The position numbers were made by a program, and so were the translations under genes. This document shows, piece after piece, positions 1 to 8,063 of a DNA stretch of 64,000 nt. The stretch spans positions 1 through 64,000 of the forward strand of contig JAEXCS010000041.1 in the NCBI GenBank assembly GCA_023402075.1. Direction: 5' to 3'. Each line of letters starts with the position of its first letter. The stretch's first letter is position 1. Origin of the DNA: Bacillota bacterium. Lineage in GTDB: Bacteria; Bacillota; Clostridia; Oscillospirales; Oscillospiraceae. The notes beneath the pieces are model-generated. The model saw nothing but the letters and a program-made list of their open reading frames with translations. It did not search any database and was not told the DNA's origin.

Positions 1-1774
1 CTGCCTGCAACACCGTCGCCGTAGAAGACGCGCTATTGCTCTCAAACACCAGCTTATAGAACGCCGCTTTTTTTACTTTTAATTTCAGACGCTTCACCTG
101 CGGCTTTCGGTTGGTGTTGAAGGAAAAGCGGTTGAAATTCACATGCGAAAATGTTGCCATGCTGGCGGACACAGCTTTTTGGGGGTAGTCGCTGCGCCGG
201 TTGCTCTCCGCTGAAATCAGAACCCGCGCGCTGTCTTCTGGCTGGATAGATACAAATACCAGCGTTGAATATTTTCGCATCCACTCTTTTCCGAAGTCCA
301 TCGCGCCGGTCGCCGCCCGGGCATCAATGGCGGCGCCGTCATCATTCCGATACTGCCGGGAGACATGCCGGACTTTACCATCAGCGGCAAAAGCCAGCGC
401 CTTTCCACCGCACTTTAAAAGCTGCGCGGCGGGAATTCCCTTGTACCGATACCAAGTGTTATTTGCGTAATTCAGAATGATTGCCTCGTCTTCAATGCAA
501 AACCAGAATTCATAATTGTCCCGGTCTCCGAATGTCACGACGTGTGACAGGTCCATACCACTTGTCGTGGCCCACACCCGGTCGCTGATTCGCTTTGCTG
601 TTCTCTCGTCGGAAACCAGACTCCCGGACGAGGAGGTAGATTTCCATTCGTAAATGCTGCTGGAGCATAGGGAGAGCGGATTATTTTCCACAAGACGGAC
701 CTGCCCCGGAGCCTCGTTCCCCAACTCCCGGTTGACGGGGGTGCAGTAGAACGCCGCCGTTGTGCTGGAATCGTCCAGAGTAGTAATGCCGTACTGACAG
801 GCATACACACTGTTGGTCTTGAACACCACCAAACGGGAATAGTGGCGAACCAGCGCCGTAATCGGTGTGTTGCTCTCACCGACGGACATTTCATAGAGGT
901 CCGGGAAATATTCCGCTGTTGGGTTCCCGTCATAGTCCAACCCGGAATAAATCGTTTTATTAGTGCCGTCCCCATACAGAAACACGCGTGTATCCGTGCT
1001 TCCGTTGAACGTTTCGCAAAAGTGCATCCCCACGACTTCCGCCCTTGCACTTTCTCCCTTTCGATAGGTGACGGTGACAGTGTTGGTCCCCTTAGCGGGC
1101 GCGCTGGCAAACGTGATCTTTCCGGCGGTCAAATCTGTGGTATACGTGACACTGGTTCCTGAAACCTCTGTCACAGCAGAAATGTTTGTTTCCGGAAGCT
1201 GAAAGACCGTTGCGGTTCCATCGGGGGAGAATTTCACCTTGCGAAGCCCGGTCAACCGGTTCACCGGCTGGAGAGTCGTTCCGGCCCCCGTGGGGGATGT
1301 CGCGGTCTGAACAATAGGGACATACCCAGCCACGTCCATAAACTGCGTGCCGTCCCACGCTTTATACTCATGTCCGTTCAGCAAATAAACTTTGCCGCCG
1401 AACCCGAAAAAAGAAGTTTTGTCCTGCATACAGGTCCCAACCGCCACGGCTACCCAGTCTGCCGTGCTCACTTTGAAAATCACACCACCGAACGCGCACA
1501 GAAGCACCGCAGATGCCCCCACAAGGCCATACCACGCCCCGGAGAACTCCGGTGTATTCGTGGAGGGAATATTTCCGGATACCGCGCACCAAGCATCCCA
1601 GACGGCGCGCAGGTCGAACACGGTTGCGCTCCCGGGGCGCACCTGCAAATGCCCGTCAAGGGTAATCCTGAAATTCTGAAGCTCTGACAATTCCCCGTCT
1701 TTAATTTTGGTATCGCCGTCGGGATTCTCGTTCAGTCCCAAAAAGCGTTTAATTGACAGAATGGAATTCGCCAT
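1..1774 (-). CDS. Phage neck/tail structural protein, partial (runs off left edge)
   Basis: An uninterrupted leftward frame starts at ATG 1774, three bases after the large terminase stop, and stays open for 591 codons to the window edge. A ribosome site (GGAGGGTAAACC) precedes the start. The N-terminus reads like the NPDG...LQNFRITLDG...RPG opening common in proteins next to terminase and portal in clostridial short-tailed phages. The body is rich in beta-type sequence with many Thr, Ser, Tyr and Gly. By family resemblance it may be a tail-hub or DNA-stabilisation protein like P22 gp10, but that is inference from sequence style and position. The C-terminus is missing from this window. Confidence 0.65.
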   Translation of the reverse strand, partial: MANSILSIKRFLGLNENPDGDTKIKDGELSELQNFRITLDGHLQVRPGSATVFDLRAVWDAWCAVSGNIPSTNTPEFSGAWYGLVGASAVLLCAFGGVIFKVSTADWVAVAVGTCMQDKTSFFGFGGKVYLLNGHEYKAWDGTQFMDVAGYVPIVQTATSPTGAGTTLQPVNRLTGLRKVKFSPDGTATVFQLPETNISAVTEVSGTSVTYTTDLTAGKITFASAPAKGTNTVTVTYRKGESARAEVVGMHFCETFNGSTDTRVFLYGDGTNKTIYSGLDYDGNPTAEYFPDLYEMSVGESNTPITALVRHYSRLVVFKTNSVYACQYGITTLDDSSTTAAFYCTPVNRELGNEAPGQVRLVENNPLSLCSSSIYEWKSTSSSGSLVSDERTAKRISDRVWATTSGMDLSHVVTFGDRDNYEFWFCIEDEAIILNYANNTWYRYKGIPAAQLLKCGGKALAFAADGKVRHVSRQYRNDDGAAIDARAATGAMDFGKEWMRKYSTLVFVSIQPEDSARVLISAESNRRSDYPQKAVSASMATFSHVNFNRFSFNTNRKPQVKRLKLKVKKAAFYKLVFESNSASSTATVLQA

Positions 1775-1777
1775 GGT

Positions 1778-3172
1778 TTACCCTCCGTAGTTCAAATAGG
1801 ACTCGTCACACACCCCGCCGGTCATTCCCTCGTCGTAGTCCTCGCCATCGTCGCCCAGCTCCTCCACTTCACGCGTTTCCATTCGCTGTGCCCCCATCAC
1901 GCGGGTAACCGCAAAATAGCGGCAGGCGTCGCATATGTGCGTGATATTGTGCGGTTCCGTGGCGCAGTCAGAAGGGTTTTTCTCGTCATGCTGGATGGCC
2001 GGAAGATTCCGAATCAACCCCACACACTCGTTTGTTACCAGAAGCCCGGGCCGGTCTTTATCTGAACGCATGGGCTTCAACATCTCTTTCAATGCCATCC
2101 AGCCTTGAATCCGGTTGTTGGACGCTTTGAGGATTCCCACGCCGTTTTCCATAAATATCTGCGCCATGGTGCGCCCGCTATCCTTTTGTCGATTCCACAT
2201 ATCCGGCGGGGCAATCGTGAATTCGATCCGCTCCGTGGGCGGCGTCAGACTGTTCATCAGAGCGGCCGCAGCGGAAACAATCAGATTGCTTTGCTGTACC
2301 TCCCGATACACGTAGCACCGTCCGTCAAAGTCCACCGCAACCCACAGGCACGCGAACATATCAAGTCCATAGTCGAATGCGCGATACTTTTTCCATTCCT
2401 GGGGAACCCGAACAAATGGAGCAATGACGTGTGCTTCCTTGCAAAATTCCGGGAAGAAGATTCCCGAAAGCGCGTTCCAGTCGCCATATCGCCACGCGCG
2501 CCGCACATCGTCGGGCAGCGTGTCCAGCATATTCAGGTACCCGGGAGAGCCTTTTAGCAAATCCGGGTTGTCGTCCACGGTAGCCTGAATGAATCGGTAA
2601 TCCTCCGCCTTTTCGCCATTTTGATACTCTCGGTCCACAAACAGCCGCCTAACCCACAGATGCCCGATCCCTCCGGGGTTGCAGGTAAGATACATTCGAC
2701 GGGGAATGTTGGAAGTGCCGCGCAGGCACGCGCCCAGCACGCGGAACTGTGCCTCGGTAAACTGCGTCGCCTCGTCAATGAAAATCCAGTCAAATTCCTG
2801 CCCTTGATACTCAAGGTCTGATCCGGTATCGTAATGCCCGAATTTAATCGTGGAGCCATTGGCGAACTGCATGATGTGCGCCTGCTGGTTGTAACTGGCA
2901 ATCTGAATGGGAACCATCTGAACAATCGGTGTAATCAGAGAGTTTTCCATGTCTGGATAATGCTTCCGGATAATTAAAATGCGGATGCCGGGATAGGTCA
3001 GCGCACCGCCCACAGACTTTACGCGGATGCCGTGGCTTTTTCCGCCGCCTCGCGCGCCTCCGTAGCACACATATAATTCACGGGCCTGATAAAACTGCTT
3101 TTGCTTCTCATTGGCGTGTCCAAAATTTACATAGAACTCGCCGCCCGCTTTGCTGAAGCTTTTGTATGCCAA
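1778..3172 (-). CDS. terL: Phage terminase large subunit (TerL)
   Basis: ATPase and nuclease that pumps DNA into the prohead. A Walker A motif (GGARGGGKS, near residue 40) and a Walker B motif (WIFIDEATQ, near residue 135) are visible, followed by the TCNPGG coupling segment and a C-terminal half of the RNase H-like nuclease type. The preferred start is TTG at 3172, because GGGAAAGGTG sits 6 bases upstream. A TTG at 3190 is also in frame but has no ribosome site. The length of about 464 residues is normal. The gene follows the capsid gene instead of preceding portal and capsid, an unusual order. Confidence 0.95.
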   Translation of the reverse strand: MAYKSFSKAGGEFYVNFGHANEKQKQFYQARELYVCYGGARGGGKSHGIRVKSVGGALTYPGIRILIIRKHYPDMENSLITPIVQMVPIQIASYNQQAHIMQFANGSTIKFGHYDTGSDLEYQGQEFDWIFIDEATQFTEAQFRVLGACLRGTSNIPRRMYLTCNPGGIGHLWVRRLFVDREYQNGEKAEDYRFIQATVDDNPDLLKGSPGYLNMLDTLPDDVRRAWRYGDWNALSGIFFPEFCKEAHVIAPFVRVPQEWKKYRAFDYGLDMFACLWVAVDFDGRCYVYREVQQSNLIVSAAAALMNSLTPPTERIEFTIAPPDMWNRQKDSGRTMAQIFMENGVGILKASNNRIQGWMALKEMLKPMRSDKDRPGLLVTNECVGLIRNLPAIQHDEKNPSDCATEPHNITHICDACRYFAVTRVMGAQRMETREVEELGDDGEDYDEGMTGGVCDESYLNYGG

Positions 3173-3197
3173 TGCGTTCACCTTTCCCAAAATCCCG

Positions 3198-3224
3198 ATC
3201 AGGGGGCCGCAATGGCCCCCTGAT
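3198..3224. other. Hairpin between capsid and terminase genes
   Basis: Perfect 11-bp arms (ATCAGGGGGCC and its complement) with a 5-base loop lie between the capsid stop and the terL start. No run of T follows closely on the minus strand, so it is more likely an mRNA end-protecting or partial-termination hairpin that keeps capsid expression above terminase than a full terminator. Confidence 0.6.
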
Positions 3225-3232
3225 TCTGTTTG

Positions 3233-4285
3233 TTATTCGTAAGCCTTGGTTCCCTCAACACCAACGCATCCGTCCTTCGTGCCAATGGCCCGCATGGTCT
3301 GGCCCTCGGTCAGTTCCACCGCGGCGGTGTAGACTTCGGCGGTGGTGGAGTACCGGGGGTTCGTGCCGTCCACCGTGTACTTGAACACCACGCCGGAAGC
3401 GGCAGTGATGGTGACGGCGTGGCTGGCGATGGCCATAACGGGCGCCGCCAGAATTGCGGTAGCGTTACCGCACACGGCGATGCCGTCTCCCTTGGTTCCC
3501 AGCACAAAGCTGTCGTAGTAGGTCACACCCTGCACCACGGGGCCGGAGTAGCCCTGCACCTTGGGCAGAATGTCGTACTTTTGAAGCTTTACAGGGTCAA
3601 CCGTGCTGCCCTTGTACTTGATGAAGAAGTACACGCCTGCGGGCATATACCGGGAAGGAATGGGCTTGACCCGGTTACCGTCAAACTCGCCCACAACACC
3701 CTTGGTCAGCGCTTCTTTGCCCAGCGCATCCACTCCCAGATAATCCGGATTCTGCTTCAGGAGCTTGTAATACTCCGTGCCGATGTACAGGGTCCGGTTC
3801 TCCAGCGGAACCAGTGCGTCCGTCATTTTCGCGCCCAGATCGATAATCATGCCGGTGATAGTGGACTTCGTGGGGGCAGTGGGCTCCGAAGCCTGAATGT
3901 TCGCGCCCATGCACCACTTCTTAATGCGCCGCTTGTCCATGTTGGGAACCGTCACCTCATCCAACTGCCGGCGCAGCGCCTTGGCTGCGGATTTTTCAAT
4001 GGCCTGATCCGTGCCGTCAAGCGCGTCAATGGTAAAAGAAAACGCAGGCGCACATTCGCAGGTCATCTCCTGAAGGGTATCGCCCACATCGTGAACATCG
4101 CCGAAGCGGTTACTGCCGGTTCGGTTATACTCCGTCTCGGGGACAGTGTTCACAGAGCCGATACGGATAGTCTTACTGTTGGGGCCTACGAACGTATACT
4201 CGTGGCCGCAGTCCGCGTCTGTGATGGAGGCCCTTTTGAATCGCTCTGCGATCTTAGATGCATATTTGGTTGCGTAATTGATCAT
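3233..4285 (-). CDS. Major capsid protein with C-terminal Ig-like domain
   Basis: A 350-residue protein directly downstream of the scaffold gene, with ribosome site AGAGGAAATC before ATG 4285. Residues 1 to about 280 look like an HK97-fold coat protein of the short-tailed phage type (an inference from position, length and composition). Residues 281 to 350 form a separate module with the pattern FKYTVDGTNPRYS...VYTAAVELTEGQT...AIGTKDG, which is the chitobiase/Fn3-like CHB_HEX_C_1 type Ig fold. Such domains on capsids are known to bind glycans or mucus. The module would be displayed on the head surface. Confidence 0.85.
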   Translation of the reverse strand: MINYATKYASKIAERFKRASITDADCGHEYTFVGPNSKTIRIGSVNTVPETEYNRTGSNRFGDVHDVGDTLQEMTCECAPAFSFTIDALDGTDQAIEKSAAKALRRQLDEVTVPNMDKRRIKKWCMGANIQASEPTAPTKSTITGMIIDLGAKMTDALVPLENRTLYIGTEYYKLLKQNPDYLGVDALGKEALTKGVVGEFDGNRVKPIPSRYMPAGVYFFIKYKGSTVDPVKLQKYDILPKVQGYSGPVVQGVTYYDSFVLGTKGDGIAVCGNATAILAAPVMAIASHAVTITAASGVVFKYTVDGTNPRYSTTAEVYTAAVELTEGQTMRAIGTKDGCVGVEGTKAYE

Positions 4286-4328
4286 TTGATTTCCTCTCTT
4301 TCGTCATATGGATGCGGAGAGGACCGTA

Positions 4329-5246
4329 TCAGGAACCGAATCCATCTAAAAACGGATCGCTGGCTTTGCTTTCCGCTCCGGCGGTCCTCATACTGCCTGT
4401 GGAGCGCCCCGCGTTTTTCGCGTTCTGCTCCTTTGCTGCCGATTCCTGCTTTACTCGTTCAGTCTCCGCAAGTGCCTGTTTCTCACGCCACAGCGCATAG
4501 GCAACCGCCAAACGCTGCCCCTGTTTCACGGCGTCCCAAACTTCCTGGGGAATACTGCCCGCGTCCTTTGCCGCATCCGGGAATGTCTTCTGGAATTCCG
4601 CAATATCGGCGTTTCGCCGTTCCTCTGCGGAACCCTCAGCCTGCGCCGCCTGCTGGGCGGCGGTCTGCTTTTCGGCCTCCTCGGCCTCTTTTGCCAAAAC
4701 AGCGCTTTCGCGGTCTTCCAGATCCACTGCGCGCTTTGCTTCGTCGGCATTCATGCCCGCGAACTTTTTCGCTTCCGTTCTCACAAAGGAAACGTACTCT
4801 TCAACGGTCATGCCAGACTGCTTCGCCATCTGCGTAAACATCTCCATGACCGGCTTTGCCGCGTCGTATTTCTCCCGTACCCGGTCATAGTCAAGACCCT
4901 TCTGTGCAAGAGCGGTCATCTCCTGCTCGTTCACAGCCTTTTCTTCGCCCAGATGCCGCAGCGCCCACAACTTTGGGGTCTCCGGCTCTGGCTCCGGCTC
5001 CGGCTCTGGCTTCGAAACGGGAGGTTCTTCGGACTTTTCGGAAGGTGTTTCTTCCGCCGCGCCCTCTTTTTCTGTCTCCGGCGCAGCCTCCTGCGGATCG
5101 GGGTTCGGGGGTTCCTCGGTATTGCTCTCCGACATTTCATTCTCCGGGGTCTCGGAGTTCTCTACGCCGTCTGGCTCCCAGCCGGCCAGAAAAGCGTCCG
5201 TGGTTTCGGAAGTTTCCTCGGCAGGGTTCATGTTTTCGTTCTCCAT
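4329..5246 (-). CDS. Phage scaffold protein
   Basis: A 305-residue, very acidic and highly charged protein immediately before the capsid gene, which is the classic scaffold position. Residues 1-90 are a Pro/Glu-rich disordered arm ending in EPEPEPEPETP. Residues about 95-215 are helical, and the C-terminus is basic and Ser/Gly-rich up to DPFLDGFGS. Scaffolds line the inside of the prohead and leave before or during packaging. Residues 123-181 (containing GMTVEEYV and GMNADEA) are clearly homologous to the C-terminus of the membrane protein at 8064-8675. Ribosome site GGGGAAAGGTG precedes ATG 5246. Confidence 0.88.
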   Translation of the reverse strand: MENENMNPAEETSETTDAFLAGWEPDGVENSETPENEMSESNTEEPPNPDPQEAAPETEKEGAAEETPSEKSEEPPVSKPEPEPEPEPETPKLWALRHLGEEKAVNEQEMTALAQKGLDYDRVREKYDAAKPVMEMFTQMAKQSGMTVEEYVSFVRTEAKKFAGMNADEAKRAVDLEDRESAVLAKEAEEAEKQTAAQQAAQAEGSAEERRNADIAEFQKTFPDAAKDAGSIPQEVWDAVKQGQRLAVAYALWREKQALAETERVKQESAAKEQNAKNAGRSTGSMRTAGAESKASDPFLDGFGS

Positions 5247-5323
5247 AAAATCACCTTTCCCCGGCTGGTCTGCCGGTTCATATTCTCCATGGCGGCTGGT
5301 CTGCCGCGTAGGGCAAAATAAAA

Positions 5324-5362
5324 AGCGCCAAAAGCCGGGACCTCTCCCGTGCTTCTGGCGCT
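5324..5362 (-). terminator. Rho-independent terminator inside the head operon
   Basis: Read on the minus strand, AGCGCCA pairs with TGGCGCT around an inner CGGGA/TCCCG stem, followed by TTTTTATTTTG. It lies between the zinc-ribbon gene and the scaffold gene. Partial termination here would separate connector expression from scaffold and capsid expression, or a promoter for scaffold and capsid may lie just downstream. Confidence 0.75.
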
Positions 5363-5377
5363 AAACGCTCTAGCTTG

Positions 5378-5569
5378 TTATGATATTTTTTCTCCGGTCG
5401 GTGGAAAAGCTTGCCCGGCTTCCAGCTCTTTTCCGTTCCATATGGCCGGAAACCATTCAGACCGGCACGCCCGACAATACACCGGCACACGGTACATTGT
5501 GGAACTGAGGGTTATTTTAATCAGCTTTCTGTGACAGCCGGGACATGTATACCACCCTCGTGTCACCAT
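5378..5569 (-). CDS. Small Cys-rich zinc-ribbon phage protein
   Basis: A 63-residue protein with CPGC (about residues 9-12) and CRAC (about 32-35), a zinc-ribbon pair reminiscent of Cys-rich KTR-type or Com-like small phage proteins. The ATG overlaps the end of the connector gene, so the two are translationally coupled. Its role is unknown. Small zinc ribbons are frequently found between terminase and head genes in clostridial prophages. Confidence 0.7.
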   Translation of the reverse strand: MVTRGWYTCPGCHRKLIKITLSSTMYRVPVYCRACRSEWFPAIWNGKELEAGQAFPPTGEKIS

Positions 5570-5973
5570 CTTGCAAACTCCCCGTACTCAAGCCCGCCGT
5601 ACACATCCTCAACGGGCTCCGGTTCAGCTTTTAAAAGCCGAGCTGTGATAATCGCCAGTGCCGAGTCACCCGACTTGCTAAAGTATGCCGCAAGACCACT
5701 GTCCTGCGCTTCAATCGCAATCAGCGCCGAGGCCAGATAATAGGGCAGTACCCCGGAAACAACCGCATCATCAAGTTGAATTTCATCTACCATTGCGGTT
5801 ATCCGCATATAAGGGCTGCCTACAGATAAGCTTACCCGCGCAAGAATGGAATCTAAAATATCCGGCGTTCTCACCAGATATTCCTTTGTGTCGGCAGTAA
5901 CGGTCGTTCCGGTGGATTCGTTTTGCTCGTCCATCAGCCGGATTGCCTTGTCAAAGACGTCCTGCACTTTCAC
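5563..5973 (-). CDS. Putative head-tail adaptor / connector protein
   Basis: A 136-residue, mainly helical protein starting at GTG 5973, overlapping the preceding gene by GTGA. It opens MKVQDVFDKAIRLMDEQNESTG and contains a second helix-rich part (YYLASALIAIEAQDSGLAAYF). Length, helical pattern and location between small terminase and scaffold fit a gp4/gp6-like adaptor that sits under the portal. No catalytic motif is visible, so the call is contextual. Confidence 0.55.
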   Translation of the reverse strand: MKVQDVFDKAIRLMDEQNESTGTTVTADTKEYLVRTPDILDSILARVSLSVGSPYMRITAMVDEIQLDDAVVSGVLPYYLASALIAIEAQDSGLAAYFSKSGDSALAIITARLLKAEPEPVEDVYGGLEYGEFARW

Positions 5974-6215
5974 CGCAAGTCACCGGCCTTTCCGCCTACG
6001 TGGTACGTCATAATATTTTCAACACCCTCATCCACGCTGCCGGGAAAAGGTTTCGCAAGATCCTGAGGAATATTTACGCCCCCGTCTTCGGGGTTGAAAT
6101 TTCCACGCGCTTTGATCTCTGCCAACCGGATCCGTGTATAACACAGGACAGACACCAGCAGCGCAATCCAAATCATCATGATACACGCCAGAATTGCTAT
6201 TTCCAAAATTCGCAT
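5970..6215 (-). CDS. Small single-span membrane protein
   Basis: An 81-residue protein. The preferred start is ATG 6215 because GGAGGCCGGGG lies just upstream, while an upstream in-frame ATG at 6248 lacks this. Residues about 5-24 are a hydrophobic span (AILACIMMIWIALLVSVLCY) followed by a basic, then soluble tail. It is coupled by a GTGA overlap to the next gene. It could be a phage membrane accessory or a holin-like protein, but the single span and head-operon location do not settle this. Confidence 0.65.
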   Translation of the reverse strand: MRILEIAILACIMMIWIALLVSVLCYTRIRLAEIKARGNFNPEDGGVNIPQDLAKPFPGSVDEGVENIMTYHVGGKAGDLR

Positions 6216-6228
6216 TCCCCGGCCTCCG

Positions 6229-6627
6229 TTACTTGAAATCCGATTCATCCATTCCCTTGCCCATATTTACGTTCACGGAAATGTCCTGTCTCGCTTCAAC
6301 CTTGTCCTGATACCCACCGAAACGCGGCTGCTTGTTCAGGAAAATTCCACGGGTCACCATTCCTTTTTCCTGATATCTGGGGTCTGTCTCGATCTGGTTC
6401 TGAATCCTCATGAACGCCATTTGAACTGTGTCCTGAAAAGCCTCGTGGCGCTCTCCGTCATACCAGCGCCGCAGAGTTTTGATTGTGACGTTGAGATACA
6501 GCGCAAGCCCCGCCTCGCCATACAGCACGCAGTCCTCGTCGCACTGGTTAAAATAGGACTCGCACTTCGCTTTTAAGGCTTCGGCAGTGGCGTATTCCTG
6601 GCTCTTGCTTGTATTCTTTTTTGCCAT
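6229..6627 (-). CDS. terS: Phage terminase small subunit / DNA-packaging protein (gp3-like)
   Basis: A 132-residue protein that starts the late head operon. The N-terminal half carries a helix-turn-helix-like segment (GLALYLNVTIKTLRRWYDG) for recognising the packaging site. The rest (FMRIQNQIE...GIFLNKQPRFGGYQDK) matches the style of P22 gp3-type packaging proteins. ATG 6627 is chosen over ATG 6639 because AAAGGATGG gives proper spacing only to the former. A sigma-A-like promoter lies 46 bases upstream. Confidence 0.8.
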   Translation of the reverse strand: MAKKNTSKSQEYATAEALKAKCESYFNQCDEDCVLYGEAGLALYLNVTIKTLRRWYDGERHEAFQDTVQMAFMRIQNQIETDPRYQEKGMVTRGIFLNKQPRFGGYQDKVEARQDISVNVNMGKGMDESDFK

Positions 6628-6672
6628 GACTGCCACCATCCTTTACGCGCAATTTTATCTATGCTTAATTGC

Positions 6673-6700
6673 ATTATATCAAAGCTTCCATATATTTCAA
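6673..6700 (-). promoter_or_regulatory. Late head-operon promoter
   Basis: On the minus strand TTGAAA (6700-6695), a 16-base spacer and a perfect TATAAT (6678-6673) precede the small terminase gene. The surrounding 100 bases are AT-rich in contrast to the GC-rich genes. Confidence 0.75.
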
Positions 6701-6779
6701 GCGCCACTTTTTTGCTAATCCGTAAATATTCATAACTTTTTAAACATTTTAATAAATGTTGTTATATTTTAAAATTAAC

Positions 6780-7420
6780 GGGGCCCTTTGGTATTTTTGA
6801 GTGCCGCGATTGCAAAGCCCCGCCCCTCTGATTTTCCGCCACCCCCTGCCTGTGGGCGCAAATCTGCAAAGATCTCAGGGGCCGTGGAATGCGTGCACAA
6901 TCCCGTCGTGTAAAATCCGCACGGCGGAACTGGCTTGTTCTCAGGGGCCGCGGAATGCATGTGCTGTATATTACCTACCCTGCCAGCGAGAGGCCCCCTC
7001 TTTTTCCGCCACCCCTGCCGGATACCTCGAAACCCTAAACATCGGGGCCCCGGTCGGCCCCTGCACCACCAGCAGCCCCGTAGCGCCCGCCCAGGCCACC
7101 AGCCCAGCAGCCACGCCAGAATCACACCCGCAAAGCGCCGATTTACGGGGCAAATAGCACAGTAAATACACAGCAAGTCTAAAAAGTATTGGTGTATCAG
7201 AAAAAACACTTAATCAACAGTTAAATATTGCGTATTCGCGCCTCTAATTGGCCGTTACAGCCCTTGCTTAATTGGCTGCGCCACCAATATAAGCGCCGCT
7301 TATTGATAATTGCAATCACCCGCGCGTTTTTTATATTGCCCCGCGTCCATTCTCTCCCAAAATCGCAAAGCGGCAAAGACCCGATGCACAGCTATGCGCC
7401 ACGGGAGAAAAAGCCCAGAG
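6780..7420. other. Non-coding control region between early and late operons
   Basis: No convincing gene is seen here. The GC-rich part (6780-7150) contains two copies of TCTCAGGGGCCG(T/C)GGAATGC(G/A)TG at 6874-6896 and 6940-6962, and two copies of TTTCCGCCACCCC(C)TGCC near 6834 and 7003. The part from 7150 to 7400 is AT-richer with several short inverted motifs. Position between replication and packaging modules fits a control locus or replication origin. Confidence 0.5.
6874..6962. repeat. Imperfect direct repeat, 23 bp x 2
   Basis: TCTCAGGGGCCGTGGAATGC at 6874 recurs as TCTCAGGGGCCGCGGAATGC at 6940, 66 bases apart; over 23 bases 21 match. The intervening sequence is not repeated. Confidence 0.85.
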
Positions 7421-7696
7421 GTGGAGTAGGTGGAGCGGTGGGGTAAGTTGTCTATTCTCTCGCGGGAGGGCGTACAGGGCGTACAGGGCGTATGTATATA
7501 CCCTCTATGTCTCCCTGTACGCTCTAATAATCAAGAATATGAATCTACTCCACCTACTCCACCGGATTACCGTAACTCCGTTGCCGCACAGTGGTTTTAG
7601 CCCGGTGGAGCACGTAAAAATCTACTCCACCGGTGCTCCACCGCTCCACCGGTGGAGTAAAATGCTAAATTTCTACTCCACCGCGCTGCTCCACCG
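7421..7696. repeat. Cluster of eleven CTCCACC / GGTGGAG heptamers (iteron-like)
   Basis: Exact copies start at 7421, 7430, 7549, 7558, 7605, 7626, 7637, 7645, 7652, 7677 and 7690, in both orientations. Three copies are extended to TCTACTCCACC. A 14-bp palindrome CTCCACCGGTGGAG occupies 7645-7658. Density and mixed orientation suggest binding sites for an initiator or regulator, such as a phage replication origin. Confidence 0.85.
7469..7523. repeat. Tandem GGGCGTACA repeat with inverted partner
   Basis: GGGCGTACA is repeated in tandem with a third partial copy (7469-7493), and CCCTGTACGC at 7514-7523 is the reverse complement, so the block can fold into a stem-loop. It is embedded in the CTCCACC cluster. 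Confidence 0.85.
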
Positions 7697-7708
7697 GGAT
7701 TAATTACA

Positions 7709-7906
7709 TCACAGATTATCCTTGATCGCATCAATAATCCAAGCATTGACGCTCTGCCCGCTGGCTTTCGCAGCTGCGGATATCTGGGATTTGCTTGGGT
7801 CTACGCCCAGTCTAAACTTGACTGTTATTTTCTCATTGTTCGCGCGCTCCCATTTGAGAGACGCACGTCGCTGCGCGCATGTTGTTTTTATGTCTTTAAC
7901 GGTCAT
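7709..7906 (-). CDS. Ribbon-helix-helix (Arc/MetJ-like) DNA-binding protein
   Basis: A 65-residue protein with a basic N-terminal arm (MTVKDIKTTCAQRRASLKW) and a C-terminal RHH unit: strand ITVKFRL followed by helices around DPSKSQISAAAKASGQSVNAW and IIDAIK. ATG 7906 is chosen because AAAGG lies 10 bases upstream; a TTG at 7987 would extend it by 27 residues without a good ribosome site. It ends 13 bases before the CTCCACC cluster, making it a candidate ligand of those repeats. Confidence 0.75.
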   Translation of the reverse strand: MTVKDIKTTCAQRRASLKWERANNEKITVKFRLGVDPSKSQISAAAKASGQSVNAWIIDAIKDNL

Positions 7907-8010
7907 ATTTTCCCAGCCTTTCACATTGAAGTTTCGGATATCAGTCCGCCGCATATAAAATGCATCAGTTATATTTAGACGCGCCAAATCAGCTTTTCGA
8001 GTTTTATAGG

Positions 8011-8039
8011 TTTACAGTCTGTTTGAACGGGTGTATGCT
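8011..8039 (+). promoter_or_regulatory. Promoter of the scaffold-motif membrane gene
   Basis: TTTACA (8011-8016), a 17-base spacer and TATGCT (8034-8039). The -10 box covers the ATG at 8031, which rules that codon out as the start of the following gene. Confidence 0.65.
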
Positions 8040-8063
8040 GTCAAAAAAGAGAGGGGGGCTACC

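Noticed and set aside
3230..4837. Rightward 535-codon frame antisense to capsid and scaffold
   Set aside because: Typical GC-rich shadow of two well-supported genes; no ribosome site or family likeness.
6775..7209. Leftward open frame of 144 codons in the GC-rich junction
   Set aside because: No ribosome site, Trp/Arg/Gly/Cys-heavy composition and internal echoes from the DNA repeats; no recognisable domain.
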